From Candidatus Poribacteria bacterium (GTDB lineage Bacteria; Poribacteria; WGA-4E; WGA-3G): DNA of 6,326 nt. Below are positions 1-5,656 of the stretch, piece after piece. The notes beneath the pieces were generated by a model. That model saw only the letters and a program-made list of their open reading frames with translations. It was not told the origin of the DNA and made no database searches. The stretch is taken from NCBI GenBank assembly GCA_028824575.1, contig JAPPDN010000835.1, forward strand, positions 1-6,326. The letters run 5' to 3'. The position numbers were made by a program, and so were the translations under genes. Numbering within the stretch: the stretch's first letter is position 1; each line of letters opens with the position of its first letter.

Positions 1-414
1 GTTTCGAGCGGACCCTTGAGTTTTTTCCATTCTGGTGGGGCAGGTTTGCAATCGACCGCCGCGGATTATCTCCGCTTCTGTCAAATGTTGCTCAACGATG
101 GTGAACTCGATGGCGTGCGACTTCTCGGAAGAAAAACCGTTGAGCTCATCCGAATGAATCACATCTCTGACGATTGGCAACCCCTTGAGAGGACTGGATG
201 CGGCTTCGGACTCGGATTTGCCGTTGTCACCAACGTCGCCGATACCAATAGCCTTGGTTCTGAGGGCACTTACAGTTGGGGCGGTCTCGCGAGTACGACA
301 TTTTGGATTGATCCCCTTGAAGACTTAATCGGCATTCTGATGACACAACTGATCGGTGATTCCCCATTCCACGCCCAATTCCGCGTCCTCACCTATCAGT
401 CAATTACGGATTAG
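1..414 (+). CDS. Serine hydrolase, beta-lactamase/penicillin-binding-protein-like family, C-terminal fragment (5' end outside window)
   Basis: The reading frame is open from base 1 to the TAG at 412-414, giving 137 residues of the C-terminal part of a protein of usually 350-450 residues. The segment SGGAGLQSTAADYLRF near the start is typical of the class C beta-lactamase-like serine hydrolases (Pfam Beta-lactamase, PF00144), as are the helix with MLLNDGELDGVRLL, the GFGLGF strand and the late GTYSWGG followed by TTFWIDP. The WGG (codons at 277-285) lies where true beta-lactamases carry KTG; W-x-G variants are known in family VIII esterases, so esterase or peptidase activity is more likely than antibiotic resistance. 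The catalytic SxxK and YxN motifs lie upstream of the window. The next gene starts 40 bases downstream, compatible with an operon. Family is confident, substrate unknown. Confidence 0.88.
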   Translation, partial: VSSGPLSFFHSGGAGLQSTAADYLRFCQMLLNDGELDGVRLLGRKTVELIRMNHISDDWQPLERTGCGFGLGFAVVTNVADTNSLGSEGTYSWGGLASTTFWIDPLEDLIGILMTQLIGDSPFHAQFRVLTYQSITD

Positions 415-454
415 GCATGAACTGCCTCACCGAACCGCAAGGAAAATTAAAAAA

Positions 455-1069
455 ATGAAAATTGCAGCTGTAACCGGTGAACACGGATTTCAAGAAAAAC
501 AGTTTGACGCAGTTTTTGAAAGTATGGAAGGTATCCAATTCGTCCGAGAAGATCTGGATGTTTTTGTAGATGACCCTAACCAGAAAGACTATGACACTGT
601 CGTCTTTTACAATTTCCACCGTCCCTATCCGACAGAAGCACAAGCACAGGCTATTCTCGATTTGGCGGAACGTGGACAGGGCATAGTCATTCTGCATCAC
701 GCCATCTTGGCGTTCCCAGAATGGGATGTCTACTCCGAAATGTGCGGGCTGGACGATCGCAGCGAATTCGGATACTATCCACGGCAAACGCTAAACGTAC
801 AAATCGCTGATGCAACGCATCCTATTACCGACGGTCTGACCGAATGGGAAATGGGGGATGAGACGTATACGATGAAATCTGCTGGCGATGATAGTTCAAT
901 TCTGCTAACAGTCGATCATCCGAACAGTATGGATGTCCTCGGTTGGGCGCGTGAATATGGAAAATCCCGTATCTTCTGCTTCCAGAGCGGACACGACGAT
1001 GTCACCTTTTCTAACCCCAACTTCCGAGAGGTACTGCGACGCGGCATTCACTGGTGCGCAAAAGCGTAG
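455..1069 (+). CDS. ThuA-like domain protein
   Basis: This 204-residue protein matches the ThuA-like family (PF06283, class I glutamine-amidotransferase-like fold), whose members are linked to trehalose and other sugar utilisation; biochemical activity is poorly defined. Visible family marks are the N-terminal strand MKIAAVTG, YDTVVFYN at about 46-53, GIVILHHA at 76-83, THPITDG at 121-127, GDETY at 134-138 and the closing YGKSRIFCFQSGHDD, NPNFREVLRRGIHWCA. Length fits a single-domain member (about 200-250). No signal peptide is seen, so it is probably cytoplasmic. The frame stays open upstream to 356, but that start would overlap the hydrolase gene and add a non-homologous stretch. The ATG at 455 has AAGGAA at 439-444 and begins exactly at the domain's first strand. 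The aldose-epimerase gene downstream supports a sugar-related role. Confidence 0.87.
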   Translation: MKIAAVTGEHGFQEKQFDAVFESMEGIQFVREDLDVFVDDPNQKDYDTVVFYNFHRPYPTEAQAQAILDLAERGQGIVILHHAILAFPEWDVYSEMCGLDDRSEFGYYPRQTLNVQIADATHPITDGLTEWEMGDETYTMKSAGDDSSILLTVDHPNSMDVLGWAREYGKSRIFCFQSGHDDVTFSNPNFREVLRRGIHWCAKA

Positions 1070-1195
1070 TGTAGGTGAGGAACAGTGATTACTATTTTTT
1101 CTTCCCGTCAACCCAAAGAACTTTGGATGCGCGCGCACCGCATTGGCGCGTGTGGTATTCTGTTGTTATTTTCAACGATATTTGTAAAGGCAGAT

Positions 1196-1202
1196 AAGGG
1201 GG
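1196..1202 (+). promoter_or_regulatory. Ribosome-binding site deciding the epimerase start
   Basis: AAGGGGG ends five bases before the ATG at 1208. It is the best Shine-Dalgarno-like match among the candidate starts of this reading frame (GTG 1085, ATG 1127, ATG 1208), which is why 1208 was chosen. The GTG at 1085 has GAGG only four bases away, and the ATG at 1127 has almost none. Confidence 0.5.
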
Positions 1203-1207
1203 AAACG

Positions 1208-2203
1208 ATGGCGCATACATCATATTCAGTGGCAGCAAAGACGATTGAAGGTTTTCAAGTTTACTATATCCAGCAAGATAACAAAGCCATCGCAGAAATC
1301 GTACCTGCACTCGGTAATAACTGCTACGCATTCAGGGTGGCGGATGGAGATACTTGGCTGAATTTAATAGACGCACCCCCGGATCTTGCCACACTCGAAG
1401 AACGACCGACTGCTTACGGCAATCCGATTCTGTTCCCGTTCCCGAACCGAATCCGGGACGGCGCGTGGCAATTTGAGGGAAAAACCTATCAGTTTGACAA
1501 ATTACCCGAATCCCCAACCACAATCCACGGTTTGCTATTGAATCAGCCGTATCAGGTCGAGAGTCATACCGCTGATGAAGACGGGGCAACACTGGTATGT
1601 TCGCTTAATTCTCAAGATTTTCCCGAAGTCGTTCGCCAATATCCGTTCCCTTTCAAAATTGAGATTACCTATACCCTTAAAGATGCTGTATTGACGATGG
1701 AGATTTCCATCAAAAATACGGGCCACCGAAATATGCCGGTGGGCTTCGGTATCCATCCCTATTTTAGCGTGGATCTCGGTACCGAAGCGGATGCATCAGA
1801 AGCGGTGATTACCGTCCCTGCCGCCGAGTATTGGGAACTTGATGAAGTCCTCGTGCCAACCGGAAAACGGCACGGTGTTAACGGCACACTTGATCTACAG
1901 ACTGGACAACCGTTCGCAAAACTCAAACTTGATCATGTTTTTACAGATGTTCAATTGGTTGATGGTGTAAGTCGATGCCTCATTGAAAATAAAGATACAG
2001 GGTACGGTATGGTCATGGAATCGGATGCGCAGTTCAGAGAATTGGTTGTCTACACACCCCCTAATAGAGATGCCATCTGTTTTGAACCTTACACCTGTCC
2101 GACAGATGCTATCAACCTTGAAGCGCGCGGAATTCCGGCAGGTGTGATTGTCCTCGCACCAGATGAAACCTTTTCCGGAACCGTCCGCTTTCTGTTACAG
2201 TAG
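1208..2203 (+). CDS. Aldose 1-epimerase (mutarotase) family protein
   Basis: From the ATG at 1208 this is 331 residues, normal for galactose-mutarotase-like proteins (PF01263), which interconvert alpha and beta anomers of aldoses. Motifs in order are PFPNRIRDG with the substrate-binding Arg at 81, TIHG with His 107, GFGIHPYF with His 183 (catalytic acid in GalM), LDHVFTD with Asp 242, and CFEPYTCPTDA with Glu 293 (catalytic base in GalM). All expected active-site residues therefore appear present; assignment is by motif, not alignment. The frame is open upstream to GTG 1085, and from ATG 1127 it encodes a short basic stretch, a hydrophobic run (GILLLFSTIFV) and VKA before Asp, which looks like a cleavable signal peptide. 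A secreted 358-residue form is therefore possible. The TAG stop lies inside the first copy of a palindromic repeat. Confidence 0.87.
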   Translation: MAHTSYSVAAKTIEGFQVYYIQQDNKAIAEIVPALGNNCYAFRVADGDTWLNLIDAPPDLATLEERPTAYGNPILFPFPNRIRDGAWQFEGKTYQFDKLPESPTTIHGLLLNQPYQVESHTADEDGATLVCSLNSQDFPEVVRQYPFPFKIEITYTLKDAVLTMEISIKNTGHRNMPVGFGIHPYFSVDLGTEADASEAVITVPAAEYWELDEVLVPTGKRHGVNGTLDLQTGQPFAKLKLDHVFTDVQLVDGVSRCLIENKDTGYGMVMESDAQFRELVVYTPPNRDAICFEPYTCPTDAINLEARGIPAGVIVLAPDETFSGTVRFLLQ

Positions 2204-2260
2204 TAGGCACGCTCCGTGTGCCGTTCACCAGTAGTAGGCACGCTCCGTGTGCCGTTCACC
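2198..2260 (+). repeat. REP-like palindromic element, two tandem 31-bp copies
   Basis: Two identical 31-bp copies (2198-2228 and 2229-2259, the match running one base further) stand head to tail. Each contains GTAG directly joined to a small hairpin: GGCAC at 2206-2210 pairs with GTGCC at 2218-2222, with a possible G-T pair inside and a 5-base loop CTCCG. The second hairpin is 2237-2241 with 2249-2253. A GTAG tetranucleotide at the 5' foot of a short stem is the signature of bacterial REP elements handled by RAYT (Y1-type) transposases; that family link is by form only. The first copy contributes the TAG stop of the upstream gene. The hairpins lie between two codirectional genes, where REPs in other bacteria affect mRNA stability. 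Confidence 0.72.
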
Positions 2261-2289
2261 TGAAAGCGCAACCTTAGGGAGAACACCGC

Positions 2290-3195
2290 TTGATTCGCGC
2301 CTTATTACTTCTTCCACTTTTCTTTTTAATTACGCATCCATGCATGGCGATCCGTGAAGGCACAGCGACTGCGGACATCTTTATCAAACGCTACGAGCGA
2401 TCTGGCGACTTCGGGAAACTCGCGCTCTGGCACGAAGTCGCAGCGGAATGTCTCGCACGTATTTCTGTTCCAATGAACGAAATTGCCCACGACTACTACA
2501 GACGGCGCGGATACAAGCAGTGGGTGACCCGCTCAGAAAAAGAGGCGCGTGAGATTCAGGAGTACTATGGATACCACCGCAAGCGTGCCAAGATTGCTTG
2601 GCAGAAATCAGAAACCCCGGAGTCCGTACTCGATGCCGAGCGTGAAAATATCGAAAAATTTATCGCAACATGGCTCCCTCGCTATCCCGATCGGTTTTAC
2701 GAGTTCGGCATCTATCCGACATTTTTCAGGAAACAACGGGAAATAGCAGAACAGAAAGGCGATTATGTAAAGGCTCTCCTGCTTGAAGCAGATGCAGCAG
2801 AGATGTGCGCAACGCAATACGAAAAGATTCCGATCGCCTATGGTCTCAAGGGTTATCAAAAACACCGAGACGCATACCGGCAACATGCATCACTGCTCCA
2901 GAACCTCGCACAGCAGCACCTAAAAACTTTGCCTCCAGAAATAGATAAAGGGAAACAAATACCAAATGCGTTGGAGACCTGTGTGTCGCCTTCTCGCCGA
3001 AAAGCAGACACAGTCCTTCACATCGCAAAATCGGATACACGTGTGAAAACCGCTTTAGGGACTCAAAGAGGGGTTCACGCATATCCATTGTTTCAAGGGT
3101 TCGTGTGGATAGTCACTTTCTTCAGTCACAGCCGAGGAAATATCGCTGTCGCAATTATTGACGAAAAAACTATGAAAGTGTTGGATGTGTTTTAA
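2290..3195 (+). CDS. Hypothetical exported protein, helical body with PepSY-like C-terminal tail
   Basis: I do not recognise this 301-residue protein. It starts at a TTG preceded by AGGGAG at 2276-2281 with eight bases of spacing. This start gives a clean signal peptide: a hydrophobic run ALLLLPLFFLI, then HPCMA with probable signal peptidase I cleavage after Ala 20. Cys 18 lacks a lipobox context. Residues about 30-215 are rich in charged and aromatic residues and look alpha-helical; GDYVKALLLEADAAE at 157-171 resembles a tetratricopeptide-type helix, though no regular repeat is evident. The last 35 residues (YPLFQGFVWIVTFF, then IAVAIIDEKTMKVLDV) have the strand pattern 'W-x-V-x-F ... A-x-x-x-x-D-x-x-T-x-x-V' seen in PepSY-like domains. 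Location is probably periplasmic or extracellular. Function unknown; possibly cotranscribed with the epimerase gene. Confidence 0.72.
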   Translation: MIRALLLLPLFFLITHPCMAIREGTATADIFIKRYERSGDFGKLALWHEVAAECLARISVPMNEIAHDYYRRRGYKQWVTRSEKEAREIQEYYGYHRKRAKIAWQKSETPESVLDAERENIEKFIATWLPRYPDRFYEFGIYPTFFRKQREIAEQKGDYVKALLLEADAAEMCATQYEKIPIAYGLKGYQKHRDAYRQHASLLQNLAQQHLKTLPPEIDKGKQIPNALETCVSPSRRKADTVLHIAKSDTRVKTALGTQRGVHAYPLFQGFVWIVTFFSHSRGNIAVAIIDEKTMKVLDVF

Positions 3196-3597
3196 CCTGT
3201 GTTCAGACTGGCGCGATTTCAAACCGAGCCTATCACTGTCCTTAATCTCTCCATTTTTTTCTTGACAATGGCTGCTAACTATGAAATAATAAAGTCGTTA
3301 AGTTTTTCACACCGAAAAGTCAAATTGGAATGTTTAGCACCAAAGCGATTTTTGAGTATTATAGTATGATCTGAAAATATGTTGACATTTCAGTGAACAG
3401 CAATTCTGTAAATGTGTTTTTTCGCTGACGGAGTTTGTAACCCCAGCATTCTGTTTGCGTATAGGTAATTGTATTTTTTAGTATAAGAGCGGCTTAATAT
3501 AAAAGCTCGTTTTTCTTACAATAGCGAATTTGATTGAAGTAGTGCTTTTCTTAAATGGCACTATCCCAGTTTTCATTTAAAAATAAAGGAGTTTAAC
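3196..3597. other. 402-base intergenic region, no gene
   Basis: AT-rich spacer between the exported protein and the lipoprotein gene. It contains the promoter listed at 3262-3290 and a second TTGACA at 3382-3387 whose best -10 match (TGTAAA, 3407-3412) is 19 bases away and weak. There is also a short weak hairpin, GAGC 3487-3490 with GCTC 3505-3508, followed by a T run at 3510-3514. A strong Shine-Dalgarno, AAGGAG at 3586-3591, lies six bases before the ATG at 3598. No convincing terminator for the upstream gene and no open frame with coding character was seen. Confidence 0.6.
3262..3290 (+). promoter_or_regulatory. Candidate sigma70-type promoter for the substrate-binding lipoprotein
   Basis: A perfect TTGACA (3262-3267) is followed after 17 bases by AATAAT (3285-3290, five of six matches to the -10 consensus). 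Transcription would start near 3297, leaving a leader of about 300 bases before the ATG at 3598. The match is strong for a bacterial consensus, but this organism's own promoter consensus is unknown. Confidence 0.55.
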
Positions 3598-4773
3598 ATG
3601 AACATAAGAAGAATCATAACATTCGCGTCTGTATTGGCGATTGTTGTTTTGGCTATCGGGCTTTCCAGTTGCGAAAGGATGCCTTCAATGATGCCGGATG
3701 CTGAAACGCCTCCGATGCCGGATGCTCCGATGCCGGATGAAGGGATTCCTATCGGTCTGGTCGTATCTCTGACAGGGAAAGATGCAGAACTGTATGGGTT
3801 ACCAATGAAACGCGGCTTTGAGTTGGCGCAAGAAGAGATTAACATGCTTAGTCCTATACCGCTCATGTTTATCCCTGCGGATGATCAGAGTTCCGAAGCG
3901 GGTGCGATTAAAGCCGTGCAGCAATTGGTGGATCAAGGCGTACCTGCCATCGTCGGAATCGCTATCTCAGATTACCTTGAAGATGCTTTTCCGATTGCGC
4001 AAGAGGCCGGAGTGGTCGCTTTTAGTTCCGTTTCGTCCGCAGCGGGTTTGAGCTCGATTGGGGATTATGTCTTCCGCGCCGGTCTCGCTGTAGACATAAT
4101 AAATCCCAATGGTGTGACGATCACTCACGGGAAACTCGGTTATGAAAAAGTGGCACTGATATACGATGCCGAAGATACCTACTCCGTAAGTAGCAACGAT
4201 GAGTTGAAGAAAGCACTCGAGGCAAGTGATGTCGAGATTCTCATACAGGAAACCATTCAAACCGGCGAAACCGATTTTACTGAGCAATCGACCAATATCA
4301 TGAACATGGCACCTGATGCGCTCTTTGTCTCTGCGCTGTCCGTAGAGATGACGCAGGTTGTCATTCAAGCGGGGGATCTGGGTATCCCTGACACTGTTCA
4401 GCTTATTGTGCCTGATTTGGGTGAAACGGAAATTGAAAAGGTGGGCGATGCCGCTGAAGGTGCGATTGCTTTTACGGGATGGACGGCGCTGTCTAACATA
4501 CCCGGAAACCAAGACTTCATTGAGAAGTATCAGGCGAAACACGGTATTGATCCTGAACCGTGGGCAGCCCAGTCGTATGCGACCCTCCATATTCTCGCTG
4601 CGGCGATTGAGAACGCACAATCGGCAGATGCCGCCGCGATCCGAGACGCACTCGCACAGACGATGGATTTCCCCACAATTTTAGGAAATTTCTCGTTTGA
4701 CCCCAATGGTGAAGCAGTGTATGACCCGATTGTCCTTATGGTCAAGGACGGCGCACTTCAACTCTTTGAATAA
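3598..4773 (+). CDS. ABC-transporter substrate-binding lipoprotein, branched-chain amino acid (LivK-like) family
   Basis: This 391-residue protein has a lipoprotein signal peptide (basic MNIRR, hydrophobic run, lipobox L-S-S-C with Cys 25), then a proline/methionine-rich linker (about 28-49) with three MPD units. A type-1 periplasmic-binding domain (PF13458 family) runs from about 50 to 385. Family marks are IPIGLVVSLTGKDAELYG at the first strand, KRGFELAQEEIN, the DDQSSEAGAIKAVQQLVDQG helix, VPAIVGI, GVVAFSSVSSA, YEKVALIYD for the second lobe, and FIEKYQAKHGIDPEPWAAQSY near the end. Such proteins bind amino acids, amides, urea or aromatic ligands for HAAT-type transporters; the ligand cannot be read here. 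AAGGAG six bases before ATG fixes the start. It is flanked by a promoter and a terminator, so probably monocistronic, with no permease or ATPase genes in the window. Confidence 0.93.
   Translation: MNIRRIITFASVLAIVVLAIGLSSCERMPSMMPDAETPPMPDAPMPDEGIPIGLVVSLTGKDAELYGLPMKRGFELAQEEINMLSPIPLMFIPADDQSSEAGAIKAVQQLVDQGVPAIVGIAISDYLEDAFPIAQEAGVVAFSSVSSAAGLSSIGDYVFRAGLAVDIINPNGVTITHGKLGYEKVALIYDAEDTYSVSSNDELKKALEASDVEILIQETIQTGETDFTEQSTNIMNMAPDALFVSALSVEMTQVVIQAGDLGIPDTVQLIVPDLGETEIEKVGDAAEGAIAFTGWTALSNIPGNQDFIEKYQAKHGIDPEPWAAQSYATLHILAAAIENAQSADAAAIRDALAQTMDFPTILGNFSFDPNGEAVYDPIVLMVKDGALQLFE
3691..3738 (+). repeat. In-frame short repeat encoding the Met-Pro-Asp linker
   Basis: ATGCCGGAT occurs at 3691, 3715 and 3730 in frame, the first two followed by GCT, encoding MPDA, MPDA and MPDE. 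It forms a flexible spacer between the lipidated cysteine and the binding domain and could vary in length by slippage or recombination. Confidence 0.6.
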
Positions 4774-4797
4774 CCCCACTATTGGATGAATATAATC

Positions 4798-4847
4798 AGA
4801 GCCTTGTCATCAACTATTCGCTGATGGCAAGGCTCTTGCTTTTATTT
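4798..4847 (+). terminator. Rho-independent terminator of the substrate-binding lipoprotein gene
   Basis: A 15-bp stem pairs 4798-4812 (AGAGCCTTGTCATCA) with 4822-4836 (TGATGGCAAGGCTCT), with a single G-T pair and a 9-base loop ACTATTCGC. The right arm is followed by a T-rich stretch (TGCTTTTATTT). It begins 25 bases after the TAA of the lipoprotein gene. Confidence 0.87.
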
Positions 4848-4987
4848 AAGCGTTTCTATAAAACCAGAAGGTGTATAGACAGTTGATGATCGGTAGATGC
4901 TTAATTCCAAGGGCATTCAATTGTCCGTTTTTGGTGTTGGCCTTTTCGCAGGTGATAATACTTTATATATGTTATGTTTTTTAAAAA

Positions 4988-5026
4988 TTCGCAGAAATTT
5001 TCGCTGGATTTCGCTAGATTTCGCAG
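4988..5026 (+). repeat. Imperfect 10-bp tandem repeat
   Basis: TCGCTGGATT (5001-5010) and TCGCTAGATT (5011-5020) are followed by a further TCGC-AG at 5021, and a diverged TTCGCAGAAATTT precedes them. Roughly three and a half units of consensus TCGCTRGATT. No function is evident. Confidence 0.6.
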
Positions 5027-5064
5027 TGGATCCTGCAAAAAAAGCCGTCCAATCCAATAATTTC

Positions 5065-5111
5065 TTAAAATTGAATGGCTCTGCTTTAATTCCAGAGCCA
5101 TTTAGTTTTAA
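5065..5111. other. Long hairpin of repeat unit 1, bidirectional terminator-like
   Basis: The left arm 5065-5083 pairs with 5093-5111 over 19 positions, 17 Watson-Crick and two G-T. The inner ten (AATGGCTCTG with CAGAGCCATT) are perfect, around the loop CTTTAATTC. GC-rich inner pairs with A-rich left and T-rich right flanks give a terminator-like shape readable from either strand. Confidence 0.6.
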
Positions 5112-5145
5112 ATATTCACTTTATCTGTGTGAATATAATTCCCCT

Positions 5146-5167
5146 GTAAGAGCGAGCTGTGCTCGCG
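5146..5167 (+). repeat. REP-like palindrome in unit 1
   Basis: GCGAGC (5152-5157) and GCTCGC (5161-5166) form a perfect 6-bp stem with loop TGT, preceded by GTAAGA. This copy has GTAA where its sister at 5300 has GTAG. Confidence 0.65.
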
Positions 5168-5218
5168 ATATTGCGAAAAAACGTTAACATCTATAAACGA
5201 AAATCGAAATCGGGACCG

Positions 5219-5263
5219 AAAACTAAATAGTCCTGGCTTTAATTCCCAGGGTCATTTAGTTTT
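5219..5263. other. Long hairpin of repeat unit 2
   Basis: AAAACTAAAT (5219-5228) pairs with ATTTAGTTTT (5254-5263) and CCTGG (5232-5236) with CCAGG (5246-5250). Between them are one A-C mismatch and two G-T pairs, and the loop is again CTTTAATTC. Same shape as the unit 1 hairpin, with a different inner stem sequence. Confidence 0.6.
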
Positions 5264-5299
5264 AAATATTTACTTCATCTATGTGAATATGATTCCCCG

Positions 5300-5321
5300 G
5301 TAGGAGCGAGCTGTGCTCGCG
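5300..5321 (+). repeat. REP-like palindrome in unit 2, GTAG-type
   Basis: GTAGGA is followed by GCGAGC (5306-5311), loop TGT and GCTCGC (5315-5320). GTAG foot, purine pair and GCGAGC/GCTCGC stem closely resemble the REP sequences of Pseudomonas (from memory of that family, GTAGGAGCGAGC then TTGCTCGCGA). Confidence 0.68.
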
Positions 5322-5426
5322 ATCTTGGGAGAAAACGTTAACATTTGTAAACGAAAATCAAAATAAAAACCGAAAACTAAATAACCCTGCTTTAATTCCG
5401 CTTTTGCTATTTTTTTATTTTATGAT

Positions 5427-5436
5427 ATGCTAAAAT
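5427..5436 (+). promoter_or_regulatory. Candidate extended -10 promoter upstream of the protease gene
   Basis: TGC followed by TAAAAT (5431-5436, five of six to consensus) gives an extended -10 element. The best -35-like TTGCTA is too far upstream at 21 bases. The element sits in an AT-only inverted repeat (TTATTTTA 5415-5422, TAAAATAA 5431-5438). It lies about 220 bases before the protease ATG. Weak evidence. Confidence 0.3.
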
Positions 5437-5530
5437 AATTCAACTTGCTAACACCAATGTATGCTTTATTTTCCTACTTGCTTACAAGACCCGATTTTAG
5501 GCGGAGTAGTTGACAAAAAAGAGACACATC

Positions 5531-5548
5531 ATCCTGAAAATCCTGATT
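5531..5548 (+). repeat. 9-bp doublet, ATCCTGAAA / ATCCTGATT
   Basis: Two near-identical 9-mers stand head to tail, followed by CAGACA. This looks like the edge of a dispersed ATCCTG-type repeat of the kind I recall from several environmental genomes, but only one doublet is here. Confidence 0.3.
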
Positions 5549-5622
5549 CAGACAAGTGAGTACGCAGTCAATAATCAGTATGTAGCAGATGCAAATATGC
5601 TGCCCTAACACAACTGCTCTTT

Positions 5623-5653
5623 GCTGATGGCTGATAGTCGATAGTCAGTAGCT
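5623..5653 (+). repeat. Degenerate heptamer tandem repeat just before the protease start
   Basis: GCTGATG, GCTGATA, GTCGATA, GTCAGTA and GCT follow each other with period seven and end three bases before the ATG at 5657. The array occupies the expected ribosome-binding position, and no Shine-Dalgarno sequence is visible. Confidence 0.6.
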
Positions 5654-5656
5654 ATT

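Larger units (their letters stand above)
5065..5399 (+). repeat. Tandem array of a 153-154-bp unit with three hairpins per unit, two full copies plus truncated third
   Basis: Unit 1 runs from about 5065 to 5218, unit 2 from 5219 to 5372, and a third begins at 5373 and stops matching at about 5399. Offsets between matching landmarks are 153-154 bases. Each full unit contains, in order, a long hairpin with the 9-base loop CTTTAATTC (5065-5111; 5219-5263), a second hairpin with a 9-base loop (ATATTCAC 5112-5119 with GTGAATAT 5129-5136; ATATTTAC 5266-5273 with GTGAATAT 5283-5290), and a REP-like palindrome. A conserved tail follows with AAAACGTTAACAT and TAAACGAAAATC. The stem of the first hairpin differs between units but stays paired. 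Confidence 0.82.
4848..5656. other. Long AT-rich non-coding region carrying repeats
   Basis: There are 809 bases between the lipoprotein terminator and the protease ATG. In order it holds unassigned sequence (4848-4987), a 10-bp minisatellite, a 153-154-bp structured tandem array, a candidate extended -10 promoter, a 9-bp doublet and a heptamer repeat. The frames that are open here are short, low in complexity and cut through the repeats, so I call no gene. Confidence 0.75.

Noticed and set aside
356..454. Upstream extension of the ThuA-like gene to an ATG at 356
   Set aside because: It would overlap the end of the serine hydrolase gene by about 60 bases. It adds a serine/proline-rich stretch unlike the family, while ATG 455 has a ribosome-binding site and starts at the domain's first strand.
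404..787. Open frame of 127 codons on the - strand
   Set aside because: It is the complement of the ThuA-like gene, with no homology, and the ThuA motifs occupy the other strand.
3382..3412. Second promoter at TTGACA 3382-3387
   Set aside because: The -35 is perfect, but the best -10 (TGTAAA) has only four matches and a 19-base spacer, so it is not listed as a separate feature.
3967..4620. Open frame of 217 codons on the - strand
   Set aside because: It lies wholly opposite the substrate-binding lipoprotein gene, whose family match is strong across the same bases. The translated product resembles nothing and has no ribosome-binding site I can see.
4897..5187. Open frame of 96 codons on the + strand in the repeat region
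   Set aside because: It runs through the 10-bp minisatellite and into the first structured repeat unit. Its composition is that of AT-rich non-coding DNA, and it lacks a Shine-Dalgarno.
5065..5399. CRISPR array
   Set aside because: The repeats are 153-154 bp, adjacent and imperfect, with no short identical repeats separated by unique spacers and no cas genes in the window.
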